Part shown: positions 33,676-41,374 of the stretch, one piece after another | How positions within the stretch are numbered: the stretch's first letter is position 1 | Layout: every line of letters starts with the position of its first letter | Assembly (NCBI GenBank): GCA_032249615.1 | Contig: JAVVHH010000002.1 | Location: 1-60,052 of the forward strand | Reading direction: 5' to 3' | Length of the DNA: 60,052 nt | Source of the DNA: JAVVHH01 sp032249615 | GTDB taxonomy: Bacteria; Pseudomonadota; Alphaproteobacteria; Acetobacterales; Acetobacteraceae | Position numbers and translations under genes: made by a program | Notes under the pieces: model-generated | Told to the model about the DNA's origin: nothing | Databases searched by the model: none | The model's input: only the letters and a program-made list of their open reading frames with translations

Positions 33676-34233
33676 TCATGGGCTGCGTTGCGGGGCCAGC
33701 ACGATGTCGGGCCAGGCCGGGGCGGCCGGGTCGGCGAAAGCAAGGCGCAGGCGGATCAGTAGGGGCAGGCCGGGGCGGTTCCAGCTCGTGCGCCACGAGG
33801 CGACCGGGTCGGCGGCGGAGGCCGGGGCGTAGTAGGAGAAGGTGATGCCGGCGAGGCCGTCGAGCAGTTCAGCCTGTTGCGCGGCGAGAGGTTTAAGCGG
33901 CTGGCCGGGAGGTCTGGGGGTCCAACGAAGCAGCAGGCGACGGCGCGCATCGAGGCCGAGCGCCACCTCGTTGGCGCCGGGCGCCTGGGGCAGGGCCGCG
34001 ACGAAGGACAGGGTGCCAGCGGTGCCGGTCAGGGGCGACGCCGGGTCCGCCGTGGCGACGATTTGGCGGAGCGTGCGGTCGACGGCATCGAGGTCGCCGC
34101 TGCGATCGCTGGACCGGCTTTGGCGCAGGGCGGCACCCGCCCCGAAGCGGGCGCCGCCTGCAAGGCCGACGACCAGGAAGCCGAGGATGAGCACGCCGAC
34201 CAGCGCTTCGAGGAGGGTGAAGCCGCGGCTCAT
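33676..34233 (-). CDS. gspJ: Type II secretion minor pseudopilin GspJ
   Basis: A 185-residue prepilin-like protein with a very short leader MSRG, then FTLLEALVGVLILGFLVVG. The large soluble domain includes VDRTLRQIVATADPASPLTG, LSFVAALPQAPGANEVALGL and LPLLIRLRLAF near the end, as in GspJ. ATG 34233 lies in an ATGA overlap with gspI. Together with GspI and GspK it would form the pseudopilus tip. Confidence 0.87.
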   Translation of the reverse strand: MSRGFTLLEALVGVLILGFLVVGLAGGARFGAGAALRQSRSSDRSGDLDAVDRTLRQIVATADPASPLTGTAGTLSFVAALPQAPGANEVALGLDARRRLLLRWTPRPPGQPLKPLAAQQAELLDGLAGITFSYYAPASAADPVASWRTSWNRPGLPLLIRLRLAFADPAAPAWPDIVLAPQRSP

Positions 34234-34598
34234 GGCGTTTGCGCCGTGGCGGCGCCGAACCGCAGCGTGTGCAGCGTCAGGCGGTGGGGGCCATCGCTGG
34301 ACCACCCGACCGTAACAGTGACGTCGTAGAGGGTGGCCGAGCCGGTCCGGCTCACCGGGCGGACGATCTCGTCCCAGTGGAAGCCCCCGCCGTCGTCGCC
34401 GCTGTGCTCGCCGGGCGAGTCGTAAGCAGCGGCGGCCAGGCGCGAGCGCGCGCGCGAGATGGCCTGCTCGGTCAGGGCAGCGTCGTGGCTCGAGCGGAGG
34501 CTGCCGGCCACGGCGGCGGTCAGGGCAGTCAGCGCGAGGGCGGCGATGGCGAAGGCGATGAGGATCTCGAGAAGGGTGAACCCCGGCGCAGGCCGCAT
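34230..34598 (-). CDS. gspI: Type II secretion minor pseudopilin GspI
   Basis: A 122-residue prepilin-like protein. Leader MRPAPG, then FTLLEILIAFAIAALALTAL with Glu at +5. The soluble part has ALTEQAISRARSRLAAAAYD and TLYDVTVTVGWSS, typical of GspI. ATG 34598 gives the short leader expected of this class; upstream in-frame starts do not. First gene of the gspI-J-LT-E-F transcript, divergent from the phosphoesterase gene. Confidence 0.86.
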   Translation of the reverse strand: MRPAPGFTLLEILIAFAIAALALTALTAAVAGSLRSSHDAALTEQAISRARSRLAAAAYDSPGEHSGDDGGGFHWDEIVRPVSRTGSATLYDVTVTVGWSSDGPHRLTLHTLRFGAATAQTP

Positions 34599-34668
34599 GA
34601 GCACGCTTTTCGCAGAAGCCGCTTGCTCCTGCCACGGAGATCGGCTCACGCCGTGCGAATTCGTCAAA

Positions 34669-34686
34669 CTGTAACGGTAGTGACAT
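34669..34686 (+). promoter_or_regulatory. Possible Pho box upstream of the phospholipase gene
   Basis: CTGTAAC-ggta-GTGACAT matches the PhoB direct-repeat pattern (two 7-base units of CTGTCAT type separated by 4 bases) at five of seven positions in each unit. It lies 63 bases before the ATG of a secreted phosphoesterase, the kind of gene PhoB often controls. It is also in the shared region with gspI. Visual match only. Confidence 0.35.
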
Positions 34687-34748
34687 CCCACGGCCGCCGC
34701 CGCAGCCCTAGCACCTACTCAGGATGAAGTTGGGGAGACCGTGATCCG

Positions 34749-36890
34749 ATGACGAGGAAGAAATGGCTGAGAGCCAGCTGTGCGACGCTCGGCATCGTCT
34801 CGATGCTGTCGAACACCACCGCGGTCTACGCGCAGTCGACGCCTCCATCGAACCTCACGCTGCAGCAGAAAATCGCTCTGCTGCGGTCCAAGGTGAAGTA
34901 TGTTTTCGTGATCTTCCATGAGAACGAATCGTTCGACCATTTCTTCGGCACGTTCCCCGGGGCCAACGGGTTGTTCTCGGCTCCGTCCGGCTATACTCCG
35001 GCCAACCGGACGGCCAGCTTCGTGCAGCGGTATCTCGACACCAACTACAACGTAGCGACGATTTCACCGTTCCTGATGCCGCAGGCGGTGCAGCGCGGCG
35101 GGTACAATTCCGGCGGCGCCATCGTGCCTATCTACCCGGCGGACCTGATCTCGGTCGATCACGCGCATCAAGGCATGTCGAACAGCCTGAACGTCGACGC
35201 GAACGGCGTGGCGCACAACGACCGTTACGCGATGGACCAGGAGGGCTACACGACCGACGCGAACGGCAACATCGTCAACCCGGACGGCTCGCAGCCGAGC
35301 AAGATGACGCTGGCGAAAAAGCAGCAGGGCGAGACCGATGTGAGCCACCTCGACTGCGACACCATTCCGTTCATGTGGCATTGGGCCAACAACTTCGTCC
35401 TGTTCGACAATTTCCATCAGACGATCGTTGGGCCGTCGACGCCGAACGCCATTGCCATGATCGCCGGGCAGTCGGGCGAGACGCAGTGGGCCCTGCATCC
35501 GACGCAAGGGGCGGTGACCACTTACTCTAACCCTAACTTCCCGAACCCGAAGGCCGCGACGTATGGCTCGAACGTCGCTGGCAACAGCAATGCGTTCGTG
35601 CCGATCGTGAACGACCCGGGGCCGTTTCCCGGCTCGCTCAAAGACCCCAGCGCGGTCAAGCCGCCGTACAATTCCGACGAGAACGCGGCTAACCCCGCGC
35701 CGAACCTGACGTTTGCGACCCAGCCGCTATCGTTCATGGGCTCGGCCATCGGCCAGACGATCAAGTCCGACCAGAACCCGCGTGCCGACCTCATCGACGT
35801 CCAGCACGACATCTTCGCAATCGCGACCAAGAACCAGGTCGTGCCCTGGGGCTGGTATCAGCAGGGTTTCAACGGGCACGATGCCCCGGACAAATATGAA
35901 TCCACCTATGGCACGGGGACACCGAACCCGACGAATGATCCGGGCCTGTTCAGCGGTTACATCCTCCACCACAACGGCCCGCAATATTTCGGCTATCTCG
36001 CCAGCAACACCCAGATCCTCGCCAACAACCTGCACGGGGCGGCCGATTTCACCGACGCCGTGAACAACCGCACCCTGCCGGCAAGCGGCGGCGTGTTCTA
36101 TTTGCGCGGCGGGTACAACAACAATGACGGGCTGGTCCCGGTCGACCCGACGCCGGGCATCCAGCAGGCGTTCCTCGGCAACGACGACCACCCGGCTTAT
36201 TCGGATCATCAGATCACCGAGGCTTTTACCGCGAAGGCGATCAACGCGATCGCGAACAGCCCGTATTGGAACCAGAGCGCGATCGTCATCACCTACGACG
36301 AAACCGACGGGTTCTACGACCACGAGCCGATCGCACGGCGGAGCACATTCGCCGACGGCTCGCCGTTGGCGGGCGGCCCCCGCATCCCGACGATCGTAAT
36401 CTCGCCCTGGTCGCTGACCGGATCGATCTCGCATCATTACAGCGAGCATGGCTCCGTCATCAAGTTCATCAACGAGCTGTTCGATCTGGTGCCGCTGGCG
36501 CAGCTGCCGGACGAGGTGAACGGCCGCCAATTGGGGCAGACGAGGCTCGGCCAAGCCAATCTCGGCCCATCGGACGACCCGTCCAACCAACTCGGCGACC
36601 TCACCGAGGCGTTCGACTACCAGCGGATGACGAACAATGCGCCGCTGGATCCTTCGCTGGCGACGTTCCCGGACAGTGTGGTCAACAAGCTGCCGCATCT
36701 TGCGACCGACGGTTACTCGCCCAACGGCTACACCAACGGGGCCTGCAAAGCGGTCGGTATCCTCCCGACGGACTTCCCGTCGATGGCCGCCTATGACGCG
36801 GGGACGCCGATCGATCCCTACCCGATCGACGTCAACCCGCGGCCGACGCAGTCGCCGGGCACACCAACCTCGAGTTCGTGGACGCCGTAG
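34749..36890 (+). CDS. Secreted phosphoesterase / phospholipase C family protein
   Basis: A 713-residue exported hydrolase. Signal peptide at ~1-29 (ending AVYAQS). The phosphoesterase-family entry motif VFVIFHENESFDHFFGTFPG is at ~53-72, with metal-binding acidic residues. Further motifs: HLDCDTIPFMWHWANNFVLF and DNFHQTIVGPSTPN, then AIVITYDETDGFYDHEP and GGPRIPTIVISPW, and SHHYSEHGSVIKFI. Family members cleave phospholipids or other phosphate esters outside the cytoplasm. Its position inside the T2SS cluster makes it a candidate substrate of that system. A strong hairpin follows the gene. Confidence 0.9.
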   Translation: MTRKKWLRASCATLGIVSMLSNTTAVYAQSTPPSNLTLQQKIALLRSKVKYVFVIFHENESFDHFFGTFPGANGLFSAPSGYTPANRTASFVQRYLDTNYNVATISPFLMPQAVQRGGYNSGGAIVPIYPADLISVDHAHQGMSNSLNVDANGVAHNDRYAMDQEGYTTDANGNIVNPDGSQPSKMTLAKKQQGETDVSHLDCDTIPFMWHWANNFVLFDNFHQTIVGPSTPNAIAMIAGQSGETQWALHPTQGAVTTYSNPNFPNPKAATYGSNVAGNSNAFVPIVNDPGPFPGSLKDPSAVKPPYNSDENAANPAPNLTFATQPLSFMGSAIGQTIKSDQNPRADLIDVQHDIFAIATKNQVVPWGWYQQGFNGHDAPDKYESTYGTGTPNPTNDPGLFSGYILHHNGPQYFGYLASNTQILANNLHGAADFTDAVNNRTLPASGGVFYLRGGYNNNDGLVPVDPTPGIQQAFLGNDDHPAYSDHQITEAFTAKAINAIANSPYWNQSAIVITYDETDGFYDHEPIARRSTFADGSPLAGGPRIPTIVISPWSLTGSISHHYSEHGSVIKFINELFDLVPLAQLPDEVNGRQLGQTRLGQANLGPSDDPSNQLGDLTEAFDYQRMTNNAPLDPSLATFPDSVVNKLPHLATDGYSPNGYTNGACKAVGILPTDFPSMAAYDAGTPIDPYPIDVNPRPTQSPGTPTSSSWTP

Positions 36891-36900
36891 CACCTCAAAG

Positions 36901-36928
36901 GGAAGGGGGCGGTGTTCCGTCCCCTTCC
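36901..36928 (+). terminator. Hairpin terminator after the phosphoesterase gene
   Basis: A 12-bp stem (36901-36912 ggaagggggcgg with 36917-36928 ccgtccccttcc, one G-U pair) around a four-base tgtt loop. It starts 10 bases after the phosphoesterase stop. No T run follows. Confidence 0.6.
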
Positions 36929-36949
36929 GCCTCTCAGGGACCGAATTCA

Positions 36950-37975
36950 TTGCGATCTTTCCGAATCATCCTTTGCGCTGCCGCGCTGTTCCTGCCATGT
37001 GCGGGGCGGGCGCAGGCGATCGATGCGGCCCATAGCCTCGAGGCCGTCGAGACGGCCGGGCGGCTCGCCTGCGGCACCGTCGAGTCCGTCGACGACTGGA
37101 ACGGACAAGACCAACACGGCGATCTGTCGAGCCTCGGCGAGGCGATCTGCCACGCCGTGGCCGCGGCCATGCTGGGCGATGGCAGCAAGGTCGAGATCCT
37201 GACGTTCCCGGCCGAGCCGGAAGCGCTGGCGGCGTTGCACTCCGGCCGGCTCCAACTGGCCATGGGCATCACGCCGAGTGCCGAACGCGCGATGCACTGG
37301 GGCGTCGCGTTCGGCCCGGCCATCTTCTATGACGCCGAACGCCTCATGGTGGCCAAACGCGCCGGGCTGACGGGCATGGCCGACCTGCGAAACAAGCTCG
37401 TTTGCGCGATGAACAACACGGCCGGCGAGCGGACGCTGCGCGACGAGATGACCGCGCAGGGGATCGTTTACGGCCTGCAGGCGCATTCCGAGCAAGGCGA
37501 GATGGATGCGTCCGTCGCCGTGTCGCACTGCGCGGCCGGGATGGCGCTCGAAAGCCGGCTGGCGGACTCGCGGAGCGAGTTCCCGGCGGCGGCGCCGGAT
37601 TTCGTCTTCCTGCCGGAGCGTTTTGGCATCTCCCCCGTGGCGCCGGCCTGGCGCTTCGGCGACCAGCGGTTCGGCCTCATCGTGAGCTACGCCATCCATG
37701 CCCTGATCGAGGCGGAGGCGCTGGGGATCACGCAGGCGAATGTCCACGCGGCCGTGGCGCGGACCGACTTGCGGGCGGAGGAACTGCTGGGCAACGATCG
37801 GTCGATCACCCAGGCGCTGGGTCTCGCGCCCGACTGGGCGGTGCGAACGATCGCCGCAGAAGGAAATTACGGCGAAATATTCGCTCGGACGATCGGCAGC
37901 AGATACCGCCTCGAGCGTGGCCTGAACGCCCTCTGGACGGCCGGTGGGTTGATGCACCCGGAGCCGATGCGCTGA
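36950..37975 (+). CDS. Orphan AapJ-like periplasmic amino-acid-binding protein
   Basis: 341 residues; type II periplasmic binding protein similar to AapJ (general L-amino-acid binding). Signal peptide ends LPCAGRAQA. Segments that fit AapJ: GRLACGTVESVDDW, VAFGPAIFYDAERLMVAKRA, and the end APDWAVRTIAAEGNYGEIFA then RGLNALWTAGGL. No permease or ATPase gene is adjacent, so it is an orphan, and its sequence looks divergent. Start is TTG 36950, chosen because it opens the signal peptide; upstream in-frame codons to 36878 overlap the phosphoesterase gene and terminator. Confidence 0.82.
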   Translation: MRSFRIILCAAALFLPCAGRAQAIDAAHSLEAVETAGRLACGTVESVDDWNGQDQHGDLSSLGEAICHAVAAAMLGDGSKVEILTFPAEPEALAALHSGRLQLAMGITPSAERAMHWGVAFGPAIFYDAERLMVAKRAGLTGMADLRNKLVCAMNNTAGERTLRDEMTAQGIVYGLQAHSEQGEMDASVAVSHCAAGMALESRLADSRSEFPAAAPDFVFLPERFGISPVAPAWRFGDQRFGLIVSYAIHALIEAEALGITQANVHAAVARTDLRAEELLGNDRSITQALGLAPDWAVRTIAAEGNYGEIFARTIGSRYRLERGLNALWTAGGLMHPEPMR

Positions 37976-38004
37976 TGCTTTTCACTCTTTCAACGGAGAC
38001 TTCC

Positions 38005-38595
38005 ATGTCTTTCAGCTGTCCCACAAGCACGAGCCTCGTCGTTCTTGGCCTGACCATCGCGGGAGCGGTCACGTCGCAAGCGGAGGCGGTGACCTTCAGC
38101 TTCGACGCGAGCGCGCCCACCAGTACGCCGTTCAGCCTCACGTCGGGCGGCCTCACGGCGTCGTTCTCGTCGACCGACTCGTTCCAAGTCGACGCGACAA
38201 GCGGCTTGTTCAGCTTCCCGAGCGGGCTGGGCGACATTTTCTCCGTCACCGGTGGCTCGCTGACGATCTCGTTCTCGACGCCGGTCACGCAGACGATTTC
38301 GATCCCGTTCGGCCTCGAGGACGCGTTCAGCCTCAACGGGTCCGATACGCTGACGGCAACCGCCAACACGTCGCAAACCGTGACTGCCGGCACCACGCCG
38401 AACAACCTCCCTCTCGGGGAGCCGGAGGGGGTGCTGTTCTTCAAGCCGACCTCGGCCATCACCAGCCTGACGCTGACCAGCGCCAATCCCTTCACCATCG
38501 CGAGCGTCAGCGTGCCGGAGCCGATGTCGTTGTCGCTGGTGGGTCTTGGCGTCGCCGGGATGGCCGCGCTGCGCCGCCGTAGCCGGCAGGGCTGA
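38005..38595 (+). CDS. PEP-CTERM sorting-domain protein
   Basis: 196 residues. Signal peptide ends near SQAEA (residue ~29). The middle is a Ser/Thr-rich beta-type domain with no recognised enzyme motif. The C-terminus is a PEP-CTERM tail: SVPEPMSLSLVGLGVAGMAA, then LRRRSRQG, i.e. VPEP, a membrane helix and a basic end, which an exosortase would process. ATG 38005 has ACGGAGA upstream; an ATG 31 bases earlier lacks a site. Low Lys and high Ser/Thr suggest a secreted or surface protein. No exosortase gene is seen in the window. Confidence 0.85.
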   Translation: MSFSCPTSTSLVVLGLTIAGAVTSQAEAVTFSFDASAPTSTPFSLTSGGLTASFSSTDSFQVDATSGLFSFPSGLGDIFSVTGGSLTISFSTPVTQTISIPFGLEDAFSLNGSDTLTATANTSQTVTAGTTPNNLPLGEPEGVLFFKPTSAITSLTLTSANPFTIASVSVPEPMSLSLVGLGVAGMAALRRRSRQG

Positions 38596-38603
38596 CCCGG
38601 TCT

Positions 38604-38636
38604 CGGCCACGCCCTCTCAGCCGCAGGGCGTGGCCG
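38604..38636. terminator. Bidirectional hairpin between PEP-CTERM gene and gspK
   Basis: A perfect 12-bp stem (38604-38615 cggccacgccct with 38625-38636) and a 9-base loop. It starts 8 bases after the PEP-CTERM stop. The gspK stop codon (38617-38619) lies in the loop, and the last gspK codons form one arm. It can end transcription from both sides. Confidence 0.65.
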
Positions 38637-39468
38637 GAGCGGTCGACCAGTTCAGGATGCGGAGCGGCGGCTTCGACGGATCGCGCTCGAGGCTGATGAC
38701 CGCCGAGCGGGTGAAGCGGGCGCCCCGCTCGACCGACGCGCTCGCCGTGACGGTAAGCGCGCGAGGGCCGGCGGCCATGGCGATCGGGCCGAGGTTCATG
38801 AGAGAGACGGGGTCGGTGGCCAGCAACTTCTCCAAGGCCGCGCGTATGGCGGGCGTGGCGAGCCGCGGATCGGGATCGGCCTGGTTCCAGATCGACAGGC
38901 TGGGGCGCAACCGGTCGAGGATCGCCGGCGTCATGCCGAGCACGAAGCGGAGATCGCTCACATCGGTGAAGTTCCGCCCGTCCGGCGCGAAGGGGAGGCC
39001 GGCCCGACGATACTGGGCGGTGCGGTCGGCGATGGCCGCGGGGGAGGCGTTGCGCGTGTGCCAGGCGGCGATGGCGTCGGCCAGGGTCATGGCCTCCGGA
39101 TCCGGAACGCCGACGGCGCCGAGCAGTGCCGCGAGGAGAGCCGGGTTGGCTTTGTTGGGGTTCACCTTGCCGGATTCGTCGGTCAGGCACACCGCGACGC
39201 GTATCCCCTCGCGGCTGGCGTCGATCGGCGCGCCATCCGTGGGCCAAGCGGTGCAGCCCGCTTCGGTGCACGGCACGGAATGGAACGCCGCTTGGTGGAT
39301 GGCGCCGTCCGCGGCCGCTTCAGCGATCGCGGCGGTGCGGAGATTACGGGCGAGCGCCACGTCGTTGCGTCCCGCGACGATCATCGACGAGGCGACGGCG
39401 CTGAGGATCACGACGGCCCATAGGACGATGAGGAGGGCGACTCCGCTTTCCCGCGAGCGGCGACTCAG
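38617..39468 (-). CDS. gspK: Type II secretion minor pseudopilin GspK, apparent CTG start
   Basis: 283 residues from CTG 39468. It reads LSRRSRESG, then VALLIVLWAVVILSAVASSM, the GspK cleavage site and membrane helix. Later parts are typical of the GspK helical domain: VNPNKANPALLAALLGAVGV and FTDVSDLRFVLGMTP. The only conventional start in the region (GTG 39411) is in the middle of the helix and would destroy the prepilin signal. No ATG/GTG/TTG occurs in frame for a long distance upstream. The CTG overlaps the gspL stop as CTGA. If not a CTG start, a small indel could have moved the frame. Confidence 0.82.
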   Translation of the reverse strand: MSRRSRESGVALLIVLWAVVILSAVASSMIVAGRNDVALARNLRTAAIAEAAADGAIHQAAFHSVPCTEAGCTAWPTDGAPIDASREGIRVAVCLTDESGKVNPNKANPALLAALLGAVGVPDPEAMTLADAIAAWHTRNASPAAIADRTAQYRRAGLPFAPDGRNFTDVSDLRFVLGMTPAILDRLRPSLSIWNQADPDPRLATPAIRAALEKLLATDPVSLMNLGPIAMAAGPRALTVTASASVERGARFTRSAVISLERDPSKPPLRILNWSTAPATPCG

Positions 39469-40505
39469 GGCTTCATCTCGGCTCGGATGGAGAACGATTC
39501 GGCGCCGGTCATCTCGTTGCGGGTGACGGCTGCCGAGAGGACGGGATTGTGGACGGCCGGGTCGGCGGCCAAGGCCGGGATCAGCCGCGCGGCGTGGCTG
39601 GATTGGCCGGTCAGGGTGACGGTGCGATCATGCAGCGAGAGTTCGTAGAGCGAGGTGTCGTCGGGAAGCAGGTCGGTGAGCGTCGCGAGGATGCGGAGCG
39701 CGTCGCCAACGCGGGTGGCCTCGGCGGCGACCACATCGGCGCTGGCGGCCCGGTCGGCGACCCGGCGCCGCAGCCCTTCGGCGAGATCGACCTGCGGCCG
39801 CAGCGCGGCAATCTGGGTTTCGAGCTGGTCGAGCTTGGCCTGCTGGCGAAGGAAAGGCAGCACGGCGGCCGCGATCGCCATGGCGCCGCAGAGTATCATT
39901 CCCGCGATCAGCACGGGGCGGCGTGGGGCGCCGCCGTGGGACCCGGTGAGCGCGATGCTGCGTGCCGGGTCGCCGGCCGCTTCCAAGCGAGAGGGGGCAA
40001 GCCCGCCGGCCACGAGCGCGTCGACGGCCCAGCCGACCGCGGATTTGGCGGCCAGCATGAGACGGACCGTCAGCTGGTTGCGGACGCGGTCGCGCTGGCT
40101 GACGCGCCAGGCCCAGAACACGGCATCGGCGGTGAAGGGCGTGAGGCGGTCCATCTCCCACCGGAGCGCGCTGTCGAGGCCACGTTCGGCCGGGAGCGGG
40201 AAGCTGACGACCTGTTCCAGCATGAGCCCAGACGGCAGGACGAGCCGGACGGGCCCGTGGCGGCCGGGGCCGAGGCTGGCGCGGAGTGCGGCGACGCCCG
40301 CCGGGTCGAGCGTGAAGCGGCCGAGCGGCACGAGGCGCTGGCGACGCCGGCGGCTGGCCTCGATGCTCGCTTCCGTTCCCGGAACGACGGTGAGGATGAC
40401 GGAGTCTTCGGTGTCGGCCGGGGTGGCGCCGGCGCCCAGCCGCCAGGCGGCGGGCAGCGCTGCGGTCAGTTGCCGCAGCCACCAGGCAAGGAAATTGCGG
40501 AGCAT
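39465..40505 (-). CDS. gspL: Type II secretion inner-membrane protein GspL
   Basis: 346 residues. The N-terminal cytoplasmic part has an actin-like fold (SVILTVVPGTEASIEASRRR, RLVLPSGLMLEQVVSFPLPA, ERGLDSALRWEMDRLTPFTA) and would bind GspE. One membrane helix lies at about 220-240 (LIAGMILCGAMAIAAAVLPF). It is followed by a coiled coil (KLDQLETQIAALRPQ) and a ferredoxin-like PilN-type domain (LTDLLPDDTSLYELSLHDRT). ATG 40505 gives MLRNFLAWWLRQ; the frame is open further upstream but antisense to other genes. It overlaps gspK by 4 bases. Confidence 0.86.
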   Translation of the reverse strand: MLRNFLAWWLRQLTAALPAAWRLGAGATPADTEDSVILTVVPGTEASIEASRRRRQRLVPLGRFTLDPAGVAALRASLGPGRHGPVRLVLPSGLMLEQVVSFPLPAERGLDSALRWEMDRLTPFTADAVFWAWRVSQRDRVRNQLTVRLMLAAKSAVGWAVDALVAGGLAPSRLEAAGDPARSIALTGSHGGAPRRPVLIAGMILCGAMAIAAAVLPFLRQQAKLDQLETQIAALRPQVDLAEGLRRRVADRAASADVVAAEATRVGDALRILATLTDLLPDDTSLYELSLHDRTVTLTGQSSHAARLIPALAADPAVHNPVLSAAVTRNEMTGAESFSIRAEMKP

Positions 40506-40596
40506 GGTGCAGTGGTGACCGCTTGCAGTCTGCGGGCCCTGTATGCCGCGCAGCGGAGAAGGGTGCAATGTGGCGATGGCGGGAGCAGAGGGGCCG

Positions 40597-40956
40597 ATGA
40601 GCGGGATGCGAAGGCTCGGGCAGACCGGGTTGGTGGTGCTGGCGGGGATGGGGCAGGCCTGTGCGGTCCCGCCGCCGCCGCCGGTCTGCGACGCCCCGGG
40701 GGTGTTGCGCACGGTTGCGGAGCTCATCCAAGTCCGCGGGCAACCCATGGTGCTCGATCCGCCGGCCGGGGAGGTGTCGGGCGGTGGCGGCCGATACACG
40801 CCGGCGGACCTGCCGCCCCTGGCGCATTGCGTCGTGCGAGGGCACACCGTCGCCTATGACACCAACCGGTATGGGGCGTCCCCGATCTATGCGCCGTTCA
40901 TCGTCAACTACACTGTCGAGATGCGCCAGCGCGGCGTGTTCGTCAGCATCGACTAG
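40597..40956 (+). CDS. Small exported hypothetical protein upstream of gspG
   Basis: 119 residues, not recognised. The N-terminus MSGMRRLGQTGLVVLAGMGQ has the basic-then-hydrophobic pattern of a signal peptide and ends at a Cys followed by a run of prolines (CAVPPPPP), possibly a lipid-anchored Cys, though GQAC is a poor lipobox. The mature part contains GQPMVLDPPAGEVSGGGGRY and HTVAYDTNRYGASPIYAPFI. AGGGG precedes ATG 40597; an ATG at 40606 is also possible. Its end overlaps the probable start of gspG, so the two may be co-translated. Confidence 0.6.
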   Translation: MSGMRRLGQTGLVVLAGMGQACAVPPPPPVCDAPGVLRTVAELIQVRGQPMVLDPPAGEVSGGGGRYTPADLPPLAHCVVRGHTVAYDTNRYGASPIYAPFIVNYTVEMRQRGVFVSID

Positions 40957-41362
40957 GCGCGAGCGCGGCTTCACGCTGCTCGAGATCCTGGTTGTCGTCG
41001 CGATTCTGGGCTTGCTCGTGTTCCTGGTCGCGCCGGCGGCGCTGCGCCAGCTCGGCGGCGCGCGGAACTCCATCGCCAAGCAGTCGATCGAGCGGATCGG
41101 ATCGGTGCTGGATCTCTACAAGCTCGATGTTGGCTCCTATCCGACGAGCGAGGAGGGGCTGGCGGCGCTGAACACCAAGCCGAGCGGGGCGGCGGGATGG
41201 AACGGGCCGTATCTGAAGGGCGAGACGCAGCCGGTTGATCCCTGGAACCATCCGTATCTGTATCGGTCGCCCTCGAACCGGGCAGGACGCGATTTCGACC
41301 TGTGCTCGCGCGGCCAGAGCGGCACCGCGACGGACGCGGCAAACGGGCTGATCTGCAACTAG
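40889..41362 (+). CDS. gspG: Type II secretion major pseudopilin GspG (start uncertain)
   Basis: The main pseudopilus subunit. The cleavage site and helix are clear: RRERG, then FTLLEILVVVAILGLLVFLV with Glu at +5. The rest matches GspG: SIERIGSVLDLYKLDVGSYP, TSEEGLAALNTKPSGAAGWN, GPYLKG, DPWNHPYLYRSPS and FDLCSRGQ. The mature protein is about 130 residues. No start codon lies close to the cleavage site; the nearest ATG in frame (40889) gives an unusually long 27-residue leader overlapping the previous gene. It is the only T2SS gene on the plus strand here. Confidence 0.85.
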   Translation: MRRSSSTTLSRCASAACSSASTRRERGFTLLEILVVVAILGLLVFLVAPAALRQLGGARNSIAKQSIERIGSVLDLYKLDVGSYPTSEEGLAALNTKPSGAAGWNGPYLKGETQPVDPWNHPYLYRSPSNRAGRDFDLCSRGQSGTATDAANGLICN

Positions 41363-41374
41363 GGTAGGGGCGCG

